Source: Flavihumibacter fluvii (lineage in GTDB: Bacteria > Bacteroidota > Bacteroidia > Chitinophagales > Chitinophagaceae). From it: a DNA stretch of 64,000 bases. A program made the translations under genes and the position numbers. Positions 51,501-59,460 of this stretch are shown here, piece after piece. How positions within the stretch are numbered: position 1 is the first letter of the stretch; each line of letters opens with the position of its first letter. Below the pieces are notes generated by a model. It was not told the DNA's origin. It made no database searches and was given only the letters and a program-made list of their open reading frames with translations. The stretch covers positions 892,001 to 956,000 of the forward strand of contig NZ_CP092333.1 of assembly GCF_018595675.2 (NCBI RefSeq), in the 5' to 3' direction.

Positions 51501-52925
51501 CCTGTTTTGATGACGGCTTTTGTAGCATCCCTTGGTTTTTTTCCTATGGCTGTGAGCAATGGTGCCGGCGCTGAAGTACAAAGGCCACTGGCTACAGTAG
51601 TGATTGGTGGATTGCTGATTGCTACCTTACTGACCCTTTTTGTCTTGCCGGTTTTGTATATGAGTTTTGAAAGGAAGCATTCCGGAAATAAGCATGGGAA
51701 TACACCAGTTGTTTCGGTGATTATGTTGGTTGTTTTTGTAATGATGACGGAGAAGTCACAAGCCCAAATCCCTATTTCCCTAAAAGCGGCTATTGATACT
51801 GCCCTTAAGAATAATTTGAGTGTAAAACAGGAACTTTTAAAGGCAAATTACCAGAAGATGCTGATCAAATCCACCGCTATAATACCTCAGACAAGTATTA
51901 CAGGTGAATTCGGCCAGATCAATAGTATTTATACAGATACGAAATTTGGGATTTCGCAATCAATTAATTTTCCTACAGTTTATGCCCGCGAAAAGAACCT
52001 GATGCAGAAAGAATGGGAAAACAGTTTACTGAGCGTATCCGTAAGAGAAGTTGTGCTGAAAAAACAAGTATCCTTGTTGTTTAACCAAATAATGTACCTG
52101 GAGCATAAAAGGGTTTTGGTCCTTTATGCAGATAGCCTATTTGATGCATTTTATAAGAGGGCAGAATTGCGCCTGGCCAAAGGTGAATCAAATATATTGG
52201 AAAAGACCAGTGCTGAAGCACAATTGGGACAGATCCGAATGCAACTGGACCAACTCAGGCAGGATTCAGCCATACTTCAGGTGCAGTTTCAACTTTTACT
52301 GAATACTGTCACAGCATTTATTCCAACTGAAAAAGGAAATATTCTGCCAATTATGGCCCTTGGAGATTCGACGACTTTGCAGGAACATCCTTCGTTAAAG
52401 ATAATCCGGCAACAACAGGAGGTTGCTGCTGCTGTAATCCAGTTGGAAAAAAGCAGATTGTTACCTGATCTGTCATTGGGTTATAATAATGGCAGTATAA
52501 AAGGTGTTGGTGCTGACGAAAAGTATTATGATGCTTCAAAACGTTTCAGCTCCATACATGTAGGTGTTGGAGTGCCGATTTTCGCCGGCCCGCAACAAGC
52601 AAAAATCAATAGTGCGAAGATCAATAAACTACTGGCAGAAGGGAATTATGCAGTGGGCATCCAGGCTATGCAGGCCGAACAAACTGTTGCAATTAACCAA
52701 TATAAAAAGCATCTGCAAACTGTGCAATATTATGAACGAACAGCTCTTAAAAATGCGCAACTGATCACAATAACTGCTCAGCAACAAATGGCCAATGGCA
52801 ATATCAACTACCTGGAATGGGTACAGTTGGTAAACCAGGCAACCATTATCAGGAACGACTATGTGGAAGCCATCAGGAGCCTGAATGAATCTATAATTCA
52901 ATTAAACTATTTTAGTAATAACTAA
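48567..52925 (+). CDS. CusA/CzcA heavy-metal RND pump fused to a TolC-like outer-membrane channel
   Basis: A 1452-residue fusion. Residues 1-1035 are a heavy-metal RND transporter with the family motif DFGLIVDGAVIIVE in helix 4 and twelve membrane helices. After a short cytoplasmic linker comes a hydrophobic segment (about 1044-1058) ending KSQA-QIP, which reads as a signal peptide with cleavage after Ala1066. Residues 1067-1452 are a TolC/CusC-type channel with two long coiled-coil repeats. The pump, adaptor and channel would form a tripartite efflux system for monovalent or divalent metal ions. The metal cannot be read; copper, silver, zinc, cobalt or nickel are possible. Confidence 0.92.
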   Translation: MLNKIIEFSVRNKLIIGLFVIALVCYGAYDFTKLPIDAVPDITNNQVQVITIAPSFGATDIERLVTFPIEQANNNISGLKEIRSFSRFGLSLVTIVFDDATDVYWARQQVAERLQKIQTQIPAGIGTPELGPVSTGLGEIYQYVVRPKEGYENKYTETELRTIQDWIVRRQLLGVKGVAEVSSFGGKLKQYSIEVEPNKLLSYGITINDVFRALENNNQNTGGAYIEKGPTVLYIRSEGLIGNIEDIRNIVIKTNPGGSPLFIRDVADIKIGHATRFGAMCYNDKGEVAGAVVMMLKGANSSVVIKNVKTRIAQIQKTLPEGVVIEPFLDRTKMVNNAIGTVEKNLLEGALIVVFVLVLFLGNVRAGLLVASVIPLAMLFAIIMMNIFGVSGNLMSLGALDFGLIVDGAVIIVEAVMHQLSHSKRFAGIKKLTQPQMDEEVNHSASKMMNSAVFGQVIILVVYLPIFTLQGIEGKMFKPMAQTVAFALLGAFLLSLTYIPMMSAVFLNKTIKHKQNISDKIMAAIERVYQRTLNKVVGFPKTVLATVIVFFGVSVYILSTLGGEFIPALEEGDFAVDTRVLTGSNLNTSIKSTQQAAHILLTQFPEVQKVVTKIGSGEVPTDPMPMDASDLMVILKPKEEWTSAKTFNELSEKMGKALEAVPGITTGFQFPVQMRFNELMTGARQDVVCKIFGENLDSLAAYAGKLGTIVNSVDGAKNLYVEAVSGLPQIIIQYNRNTIAQYGLNIADINKVVNTAFAGQSSGMLFEGEKRFDIVVRISGSEKKDIKAVQNLLIPTPQGTQIPLSQLADVKISDGPNQIQREDAKRRIVVGFNVRGRDVQSIVNELQVKVDKQIKFPAGYYVTYGGAFENLNAAKQRLLIAVPVSLLLIFLLLYFAFNSIRQGLLIYSAIPLSAIGGILFLALRGMPFSISAGVGFIALFGVAVLNGIVLIAEFNRQKAEGLTDLKSIVMMGTKLRLRPVLMTAFVASLGFFPMAVSNGAGAEVQRPLATVVIGGLLIATLLTLFVLPVLYMSFERKHSGNKHGNTPVVSVIMLVVFVMMTEKSQAQIPISLKAAIDTALKNNLSVKQELLKANYQKMLIKSTAIIPQTSITGEFGQINSIYTDTKFGISQSINFPTVYAREKNLMQKEWENSLLSVSVREVVLKKQVSLLFNQIMYLEHKRVLVLYADSLFDAFYKRAELRLAKGESNILEKTSAEAQLGQIRMQLDQLRQDSAILQVQFQLLLNTVTAFIPTEKGNILPIMALGDSTTLQEHPSLKIIRQQQEVAAAVIQLEKSRLLPDLSLGYNNGSIKGVGADEKYYDASKRFSSIHVGVGVPIFAGPQQAKINSAKINKLLAEGNYAVGIQAMQAEQTVAINQYKKHLQTVQYYERTALKNAQLITITAQQQMANGNINYLEWVQLVNQATIIRNDYVEAIRSLNESIIQLNYFSNN

Positions 52926-52929
52926 TTAT

Positions 52930-54063
52930 ATGAAGAATATTCTTTTAATAGCGATTGTTTTTACCACGCTGGCTGGATGTGGAAATGCTGCCAAAACAGA
53001 TGAATCAACCACAGAACCCGGATATGAAAATGCGGTTATCTTAACTGATTCACAAATGAAGAATGCCGCAATTGAAATGGGTAAAATTACGCAACGTGAA
53101 ATTTCATCTATTCTAAAAGTGAATGGGAAGGTAGATGTGCCACCGCAGAACATGGTATCGATTAGTGTTCCCCTTGGTGGTTACCTCAAATCAACAAGGT
53201 TATTGCCTGGTATGCATGTTAACCGCGGTGAGGTGCTTGCAGTGGTGGAAGACCAGCAATACATCCAGTTGCAGCAGGATTACCTTACTGCTAAATCGCA
53301 GATTGGTTTCCTGGAGAATGAATACATCAGGCAGAAGGAATTGAACCAAAGCCAGGCCTCGAGTGATAAGGTATTTCAGCAGGCTGAAGCACAATACCAT
53401 AGCCAACGCGTATTACTTACAGCTTTGACTGAAAAACTTAGACTTGCTGGAATCAATACTGAGCTGATTAATGAAAACAATATTTTCCGAAGCGTGAATA
53501 TCTTTTCACCCATCAATGGTTTCGTATCTAAAGTAAATGTAAATATTGGTAAATATGTTTCGCCTACAGATGTGTTGTTTGAACTGGTAAATCCCTCTGA
53601 TATCCATTTGGCTTTAAAAGTTTATGAAAAAGACCTGGGCAAATTGCATATTGGGCAAAAATTAACGGCGTACACCAATAGCCAGCCAGAGAATAAGCAC
53701 GATTGTGAAATATTGCTGATCGGCAAGGACCTTTCAGCTGATCGGAATACAGACGTGCATTGCCATTTCGAAACCTATGATAAAACCCTTGTTCCTGGTA
53801 CTTATATGAATGCTGAAATTGAAGTAAAAAATACTAATGCCTATGCATTGCCTGCAGATGCCCTGGTTAGTTTTGAAGGAAAACAGTACATATTCAGGGT
53901 AAAAGGCAAAAACCAATTTGAAATGATGGAAGTAACAGCCGGAGAAAGTGAAAATGGGTACACTGAAATTTTGACTCCCGACCCCGCTGGACTTTCCAAT
54001 GCGGAATTTGTAACGAAAGGCGCATATGCCTTATTGATGTCGTTAAAGAATAAGGCGGAATAA
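52930..54063 (+). CDS. RND efflux periplasmic adaptor lipoprotein (CusB/CzcB-like)
   Basis: A 377-residue membrane fusion protein. The lipobox LAGC gives a lipid-anchored Cys17. The order is a first beta-barrel strand, a lipoyl half (GGYLKSTRLLPGMHVNRGE), a coiled-coil hairpin (about 115-180), the second lipoyl half (FSPINGFVSKVNVNIG), a beta-barrel and a membrane-proximal domain. It bridges the RND pump and channel encoded 4 bases upstream. Its stop is 5 bases from the end of the convergent cupin gene. Confidence 0.92.
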   Translation: MKNILLIAIVFTTLAGCGNAAKTDESTTEPGYENAVILTDSQMKNAAIEMGKITQREISSILKVNGKVDVPPQNMVSISVPLGGYLKSTRLLPGMHVNRGEVLAVVEDQQYIQLQQDYLTAKSQIGFLENEYIRQKELNQSQASSDKVFQQAEAQYHSQRVLLTALTEKLRLAGINTELINENNIFRSVNIFSPINGFVSKVNVNIGKYVSPTDVLFELVNPSDIHLALKVYEKDLGKLHIGQKLTAYTNSQPENKHDCEILLIGKDLSADRNTDVHCHFETYDKTLVPGTYMNAEIEVKNTNAYALPADALVSFEGKQYIFRVKGKNQFEMMEVTAGESENGYTEILTPDPAGLSNAEFVTKGAYALLMSLKNKAE

Positions 54064-54068
54064 TTATT

Positions 54069-54383
54069 TCAGCGATAGGCCTCACGTACAGGTGTCCATG
54101 AATCAATAGCTCTGCAATCAGTAAGTGCCACAGCACTATGCGGAATATTGGGCGGAATCACCTGTGCGTTGCCTTCGCGGAATACCGTGGTAATCCCGCC
54201 AATGGTCATTTGCAACTCACCCTCCAGGATACAGGTAATCTGTTCATTTTCGTGTTGGTGTTCGGGAATGATACTTCCCTTTTTTATTTCCCAGAAACCA
54301 AGTGTACTTTTTTCACCATGTAACATTTTGCCTGATAAGCCGGGTAAAAACTCGCGGCCTTGAATATTTTTAAGGTTTACCAT
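54069..54383 (-). CDS. Small cupin protein
   Basis: A 104-residue single-domain cupin. The metal motif is visible as PEHQHENEQITCILEGE and, after 20 residues, PPNIPHSAVAL. Such small proteins act as dioxygenases, isomerases or sensors. It is the last gene of the minus-strand amidoligase-type cluster, 12 bases after the ATP-grasp-like gene, so it may process the same metabolite. Confidence 0.85.
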   Translation of the reverse strand: MVNLKNIQGREFLPGLSGKMLHGEKSTLGFWEIKKGSIIPEHQHENEQITCILEGELQMTIGGITTVFREGNAQVIPPNIPHSAVALTDCRAIDSWTPVREAYR

Positions 54384-54395
54384 TGACTGGATTAT

Positions 54396-55589
54396 TTATT
54401 GTTCAAAATATGCAACACTTCCGCCTACCCATTCCTTGTCCTTATTATACCTAACCCCAATCATTTTACCTTTACTCAGCCGTGCAAGGTTGATGGCTGC
54501 TTTTGGCCTCGCCCATCCATCTTTCCAGATATACATTATCCTTATCTCGGCCTTTGCAGGAATGTCTGGGGTAGGGATTACATCAGCATAGGTAACTTTC
54601 TTCTGGAGTATCCAATTTTCAGGATCCTTTATTTTGCTGATATCATCTTCATTTACATCAATAACTACACCCTGACCAGCAAAGGAAAATAATGGTTTTA
54701 ATACATAGTTTTCAAGGTCGGCCGGCACCTGTTTCAACTCATTTAAATAAAAAGTGGCCGGAATATAAGGATGGCGGATCAATGGCAGGGTGAATTTACT
54801 GATGCGATAAAACCAGTTTGGGTGCGGGATCCATTCCACATCAAGGTCCTGTGTTATATCAACAAAATCTCCCAGGGCATCTTTCTGTGCATGCAGGTCA
54901 TCGAATATAACCCGGTTGTATATACGCCTGATGCGGGTCTTAATGCCGTTATCGATATAATATAAAGCTTTGCCTTCCTGGATAAGCTTAGTAATGCAAA
55001 CCGGTTTTATGTTCGTATAGTCTTCATTGCAATAAAAGTCGATGCGGGTCTTTTGTTGCTCTGGTTTAATTTCCAGCAGGATTACTTCTTCCGGTGAATG
55101 GGTGCCGAGTAATAGATCGCGTAAGTCTTTAAGGTAGGTTTCGCGGGTGTATCCACCCAGATATTGTGTATAATTTTCTGGAATGGGAAAATGCCTGCGT
55201 AATACTTCAGGGTATAAAACCTGGAATGCATACAAGGTAGGGAAGCCCTGCATCTCAATTAACTGGGGTTCAAGTTCATTTTCTTTATTGATACAGATTC
55301 CGAAGTCAAATGCGATCATATGTGTGTGATCGTTTTCATTGGGTACATTTTCCCCCTTGGGTATACTTCTTTGGGTAATTTCCCGGAAGGACGGGTCCAC
55401 TATCACGTCTACAATACTTTCACAGGCATCAAGGAGCTTCCTTGTAAAAGCTTTATCAATAAAAATGGGTGTCTCAGCTACCCTGAATTCAATAGCTCCT
55501 TCATGATAGCTATGCAGTTCTTTGAGGAACTTTTCGTATTGTTCTATGGTAAAACTGGAATTGAATGCTTTCCTTAATGCTGCAACCAT
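54396..55589 (-). CDS. ATP-grasp-like ligase (unusual, Bacteroidota-specific type)
   Basis: A 397-residue cytoplasmic protein with no signal peptide. The C-terminal half has ATP-grasp-like marks: YVLKPLFSFAGQGVVIDV (a glycine loop preceded by the ATP-binding Lys), NWILQKKV and AEIRIMYIWKDG. The N-terminal half carries HMIAFDFGICINKENELEP. The nearest well-known shape is the glutathione synthetase or glutathionylspermidine synthetase fold, but I cannot name the reaction. It sits 57 bases after the amidotransferase gene in a cluster of ligases. Confidence 0.6.
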   Translation of the reverse strand: MVAALRKAFNSSFTIEQYEKFLKELHSYHEGAIEFRVAETPIFIDKAFTRKLLDACESIVDVIVDPSFREITQRSIPKGENVPNENDHTHMIAFDFGICINKENELEPQLIEMQGFPTLYAFQVLYPEVLRRHFPIPENYTQYLGGYTRETYLKDLRDLLLGTHSPEEVILLEIKPEQQKTRIDFYCNEDYTNIKPVCITKLIQEGKALYYIDNGIKTRIRRIYNRVIFDDLHAQKDALGDFVDITQDLDVEWIPHPNWFYRISKFTLPLIRHPYIPATFYLNELKQVPADLENYVLKPLFSFAGQGVVIDVNEDDISKIKDPENWILQKKVTYADVIPTPDIPAKAEIRIMYIWKDGWARPKAAINLARLSKGKMIGVRYNKDKEWVGGSVAYFEQ

Positions 55590-55646
55590 TGATCAGGCTT
55601 TAGCGGAAGGTAAGAAAAACTAAAAAAGCACAATCATACTGTTTGT

Positions 55647-56483
55647 TTAATTATTCTGCAATTTTGAGATAGAGTGTGAGATGAAATTGGGAAGCACCTG
55701 GGAATAGGTCCACCTGATCTTATCCGGATCATTCAGGTGTTCTATCATGCTGGCCCATTTTTCTGCGCCATGGTTATCGATCACTGTTTTTTTCTTATCC
55801 TCACGCTGCAGGTATATACTCATTCCAATGGGATCTGCTTCAGGATGAAATTGTGTGCCTACCATATAATCATTGAAGCGTATTGCCATCATAGCTCTTT
55901 CAAAAGGTACGTGGGGACGATCTTTTTCGATAGCCAGGATTTTAGCGCCTATTTTCCTGATCAGGCTATGGTCTGGTTCAATCACCTGGTAGTCCCGACT
56001 ATCTACTGAATAAAACGGATCCCTGAGGTTCGAGAAAACCGGTTCCTTTTGCGCGCCAGGCAACATGTGTATTGGAAATACACCGAATGCGGTTGATTTC
56101 CTTTTGGCCACCTTGCCCACTTTGTAATGGCGGCAAGCCAGTTGGTAGGAATGGCAAATGAAGAAAACGAATTTTTTGCGGTTTTCCGGGGCTTTTATAT
56201 TATAGTTCTCAACAGATGACAACCAGTCGAAATATACTTTTTCCCATTCGCTGCCTTCACTTTCCAATGGAGATCCGGGACCACCACTGGAAATATACAG
56301 GTCATACGTGAGATCCGGCACTTTATGGTGGATCCTTACCTCAAATTCATCCCATTGAAGGTCTAACTGGTTAGCCTCTGCATACTGATTCAGGATTTCC
56401 CGGATGCACCGCATACCCTGGTTCTCAACACCTTCATATAGGTCCAGGATTGCAACTTTGATCAATTTATTCACCCCTTGCAT
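55647..56483 (-). CDS. Class I glutamine amidotransferase-like protein
   Basis: A 278-residue protein with the GATase-1 fold. Cys110 in FICHSYQLA takes the place of the usual GxCxGxQ nucleophile elbow, and His213-Glu215 in GTQFHPEADP complete a catalytic triad. SSGGPGSPLE is the oxyanion-hole region. The elbow is atypical (no Gly two residues before the Cys), yet all three catalytic residues remain, so hydrolase or amide-transfer activity is plausible. It would supply ammonia or hydrolyse a gamma-glutamyl compound. Confidence 0.8.
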   Translation of the reverse strand: MQGVNKLIKVAILDLYEGVENQGMRCIREILNQYAEANQLDLQWDEFEVRIHHKVPDLTYDLYISSGGPGSPLESEGSEWEKVYFDWLSSVENYNIKAPENRKKFVFFICHSYQLACRHYKVGKVAKRKSTAFGVFPIHMLPGAQKEPVFSNLRDPFYSVDSRDYQVIEPDHSLIRKIGAKILAIEKDRPHVPFERAMMAIRFNDYMVGTQFHPEADPIGMSIYLQREDKKKTVIDNHGAEKWASMIEHLNDPDKIRWTYSQVLPNFISHSISKLQNN

Positions 56484-56500
56484 AGCGACAAAAGTACAAA

Positions 56501-58129
56501 TTACCTGGAAAATACCCGTTGACCGCCTAAATAGGTATGGATTACCCTTGTAGATAACAGTTCTGAGGGAGGTGCTTTTAAAAGGTTTTTATCGAGCAGG
56601 ATGAAATCAGCCATTTTACCTGGTTCAAGACTACCTTTTTCTGATTCTTCAAAATTGCTTTTTGCCGCCCATATGGTCATACCTCGCAGGGCATCTTCCC
56701 GGGTTAGCGCGTTTTCCATCTGGTACCCGCTTTCAGGGTAGCCTTTGGCATCTTTACGGACGACTGCTGCATAAAAGGTTTTAAATGGTGAAATATCTTC
56801 CACCGGAAAATCGGTTCCCAGTGCCAGCCATCCATTTTCTCCTTGTAGCTGTTTAAATGCATAAGCGCCTTTCTCGCGTTCTTTTCCCAGTCTTTCACCC
56901 GCCCAATACATATCGGACGTGGCATGGGTAGGTTGAACGGATGGGATAATAGAATTGGCACCAAATTTTGAAAAATCTTCCGGATTAATTACCTGCGCAT
57001 GCTCTATTCGCCAACGCAGGTTATTTTTCCCCTTAAGGTATTTGGCATATGTATTCAAAATGATCCGGTTGCCACTATCACCAATGGCATGGGTGCACAT
57101 CTGGAAATCCTTGCTGGCGATCAAGGCGGCTACGGAATCATAATGTTCCGGATTGCTGAGCAGGAATCCGCGGTGCCCAGGCTGGTCTGAATAAGGTTGT
57201 AACAAGCAGGCACCCCTTGAACCTAAAGCGCCATCTGCGTATACCTTGAATGAACGTACATTCAGCCGGTCGGTTTTAATTTTCCCCCGGGCAAAAATGG
57301 CCGTATAATTATCTTTTGCATCACTAAGCATGGCATAGATCCGCATTTTAATGGTACCCGATTTTTGAAGGCTGTCTAGGAGCAACACTTCGTTGTAATT
57401 GATCCCGCAATCATCCAGCGTGGTGAGTCCCATGGCAAAACAATTCGCCTGAGCTTCAACCAACGCTGCAGTCAATAAAGGAATCGTAATGCCGGGTGTC
57501 TTATTATATACCAGGTTTACAGCATTATCTATAAGTATGCCAGTTAATCGGCCATTTTTTACTTCTATTTCCCCGCCGACCAGGGTTTGTCCGACTTTTA
57601 TTCCAGCCAATTCAAGTGCCTTATCATTTGCAATCGCAGCATGGCCGTCGATCCTTGATAAGATAACCGGCCTTTCCGGAAAAATAGCATTCAGTTGTTC
57701 ATTGGTGGGATAAACTTTCGAAGGCCAGTCATTCTGGTCCCAGCCATTACCGATTACCCATCCCTCAGGATGCTTTAATGAAAAGGATTTCAAGGAATCG
57801 ATGATCGCTTCCCAACTTTCGGTACCCACAAGGTTAGCTGTTTGTAACCCAAGTCCGTAACCCATAAAATGGCAATGTGCATCAATAAAACCCGGGTAAA
57901 TGTATTGACCACCTGCATCAACGGTTTCTTTGGCTGAGTATTTTTCCAGAATATCCTTATTCGTACCTACGGCAAGAATTTTCCCATCTTTCACAGCGAG
58001 GGCTTCATGAATACTGAAACTACTGTCCACACTGTAAATAGTGGCATTGTGCACCAGCAGATCGGCTTTTTTTTTCGATGTACAGGCCAAAAGAAAGCAT
58101 AGGGCTATTAAGCTGGTATATTTTGTCAT
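56501..58129 (-). CDS. YtcJ-like amidohydrolase, lipoprotein
   Basis: A 542-residue amidohydrolase-3 family protein. The lipobox LLAC makes it an anchored periplasmic protein (Cys16). Metal ligands are in IDAHCHFMGYG and in ICTHAIGDSGN-type and RIEHAQ segments; VEDISPFKTFYAAV marks the end of the barrel. Family members cleave N-acyl bonds or formamides, often in exported peptides. The gene stands between the carboxylate-amine ligase gene and the amidotransferase gene, with a 135-base gap upstream, and might start its own transcript. Confidence 0.88.
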   Translation of the reverse strand: MTKYTSLIALCFLLACTSKKKADLLVHNATIYSVDSSFSIHEALAVKDGKILAVGTNKDILEKYSAKETVDAGGQYIYPGFIDAHCHFMGYGLGLQTANLVGTESWEAIIDSLKSFSLKHPEGWVIGNGWDQNDWPSKVYPTNEQLNAIFPERPVILSRIDGHAAIANDKALELAGIKVGQTLVGGEIEVKNGRLTGILIDNAVNLVYNKTPGITIPLLTAALVEAQANCFAMGLTTLDDCGINYNEVLLLDSLQKSGTIKMRIYAMLSDAKDNYTAIFARGKIKTDRLNVRSFKVYADGALGSRGACLLQPYSDQPGHRGFLLSNPEHYDSVAALIASKDFQMCTHAIGDSGNRIILNTYAKYLKGKNNLRWRIEHAQVINPEDFSKFGANSIIPSVQPTHATSDMYWAGERLGKEREKGAYAFKQLQGENGWLALGTDFPVEDISPFKTFYAAVVRKDAKGYPESGYQMENALTREDALRGMTIWAAKSNFEESEKGSLEPGKMADFILLDKNLLKAPPSELLSTRVIHTYLGGQRVFSR

Positions 58130-58264
58130 GAATGGTGAATTGAACTTGTGTAACTATATCAAAAATTGTCGCAAAGATCAGTTAATGCTGATTATTGCAC
58201 AACTGATTGATCCTTATCAGGATGACCAATTTTACGAAAAGTAATTTGCAAACCAGGCTCATTA

Positions 58265-59377
58265 TCAGATGCCGTAAAGGAACTGGTCTTTTATATAGTC
58301 TACAACGGCCACCATACTATTAGTTTCGTTGTACACTTTTAATTGCCGGTCTGCCCCTGTTCCAGTATCAAGGAGGTTGGGTACCAGTTTTAAAATGTGG
58401 CGACTTCCCAGGTCATCGACCACGTCATCCACAAAATCGAGTAATTCATAGATCAAAACCCTGGTATTCACCTCTTCTTCCTTGCCGAAATCGATGAGCC
58501 TGCCATCCAATCCGTACCGGCTGGCCCGCCATTTGTTTTCATTGATCAGGGCTCGGGAATACTGCATATAATTCATGTTCTGGGTCCGAAGCTTATAGAT
58601 CTTCGCGCAGATCGCCTGGAAAAGTGCTGCTATGATAATAGTTTCATGCGTGGTCATTGGAACATCACAGATCCTGAACTCAACAGTATTGAAGAAAGGG
58701 TGAACGCGAAGGTCCCACCAGATCTTTTTCGCATTATCAATACAATTGGTCTTTACCAGCATTTTTACGTAATTGTCATAATCTTCGATGGTCGCAAAAT
58801 ATTCAGGTATGCCTGTCCTTGGGAATTTGTCAAACACTTTGGTACGGAAAGATTTATAGCCGGTTTGCCTGCCTTCCCAGAAAGGTGAGTTGGTGCTCAG
58901 TGCATAAATATGCGGCAGAAAATACCTGGTACTGTTGGCGATATGGTTGGCCATTTCACGATTTTCCATACCTACATGCACATGCAGGCCGAAAATGAGA
59001 TTACTGCGTGCTGCTTCCTGTAATTCATTCACGATTTCACTGTAACGGATATGGTCTGTAATCAGCTGGCTTTCCCAATGGCTGAAAGGGTGGGTGCCAG
59101 ATGCTCCCATGGCAAAGCCGAGTTCCCCCGCCACCTGTGCAATGGTTCTTCGAAGGGTGGCCACGTCATGCAAGGCTTCATCAATATTTTTACAGATATC
59201 CGTGCCCACTTCAACAACAGCCTGGTGCATTTCTGCTTTAACTTTGTCTTTGATGATCTTTTGTCCCTCCAGCACAATACGCTGTTCATGACTTTTCAGT
59301 TCACGGGTCTGCGGATCAATCACCATGTATTCTTCTTCAACACCCAGGGTGAATTGCTGGTAATTGATGGCACTCAT
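58265..59377 (-). CDS. YbdK-like carboxylate-amine ligase (GCS2 family)
   Basis: A 370-residue enzyme of the glutamate-cysteine ligase 2 family. The start is ATG 59377; an in-frame TTG at 59383 is not needed. Visible marks are FTLGVEEEYMVIDPQTREL, GTHPFSHWESQLITDH, the metal site FGLHVHVGMENREMAN and NTVEFRICD. These enzymes use ATP to join the gamma-carboxylate of glutamate or another acid to an amine; E. coli YbdK has weak gamma-glutamyl-cysteine activity. The neighbouring ATP-grasp gene suggests a two-step peptide synthesis. Confidence 0.92.
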   Translation of the reverse strand: MSAINYQQFTLGVEEEYMVIDPQTRELKSHEQRIVLEGQKIIKDKVKAEMHQAVVEVGTDICKNIDEALHDVATLRRTIAQVAGELGFAMGASGTHPFSHWESQLITDHIRYSEIVNELQEAARSNLIFGLHVHVGMENREMANHIANSTRYFLPHIYALSTNSPFWEGRQTGYKSFRTKVFDKFPRTGIPEYFATIEDYDNYVKMLVKTNCIDNAKKIWWDLRVHPFFNTVEFRICDVPMTTHETIIIAALFQAICAKIYKLRTQNMNYMQYSRALINENKWRASRYGLDGRLIDFGKEEEVNTRVLIYELLDFVDDVVDDLGSRHILKLVPNLLDTGTGADRQLKVYNETNSMVAVVDYIKDQFLYGI

Positions 59378-59393
59378 AAGCAATGTTTTTTAG

Positions 59394-59457
59394 GTAAACA
59401 GTAAATGGTAAACGGTGAACGGAAGACTTGTTCACCGTTCACCGTTTACCATTTGCC
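59394..59457. repeat. Palindromic heptamer-repeat hairpin
   Basis: Left arm: GTAAACA, GTAAATG, GTAAACG, GTGAACG in succession; right arm: GTTCACC, GTTCACC, GTTTACC, ATTTGCC. AAATGGTAAACGGTGAAC (59403-59420) pairs perfectly with 59437-59454, an 18-bp stem with a 16-nt loop. It lies in the 83 bases between the ATP-grasp stop and the YbdK start and could stabilise or end RNA. Confidence 0.75.
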
Positions 59458-59460
59458 TTC

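Noticed and set aside
59377-59383. TTG start two residues upstream of the YbdK-like ATG
   Set aside because: The ATG at 59377 gives the usual family N-terminus and no sequence supports the extension.
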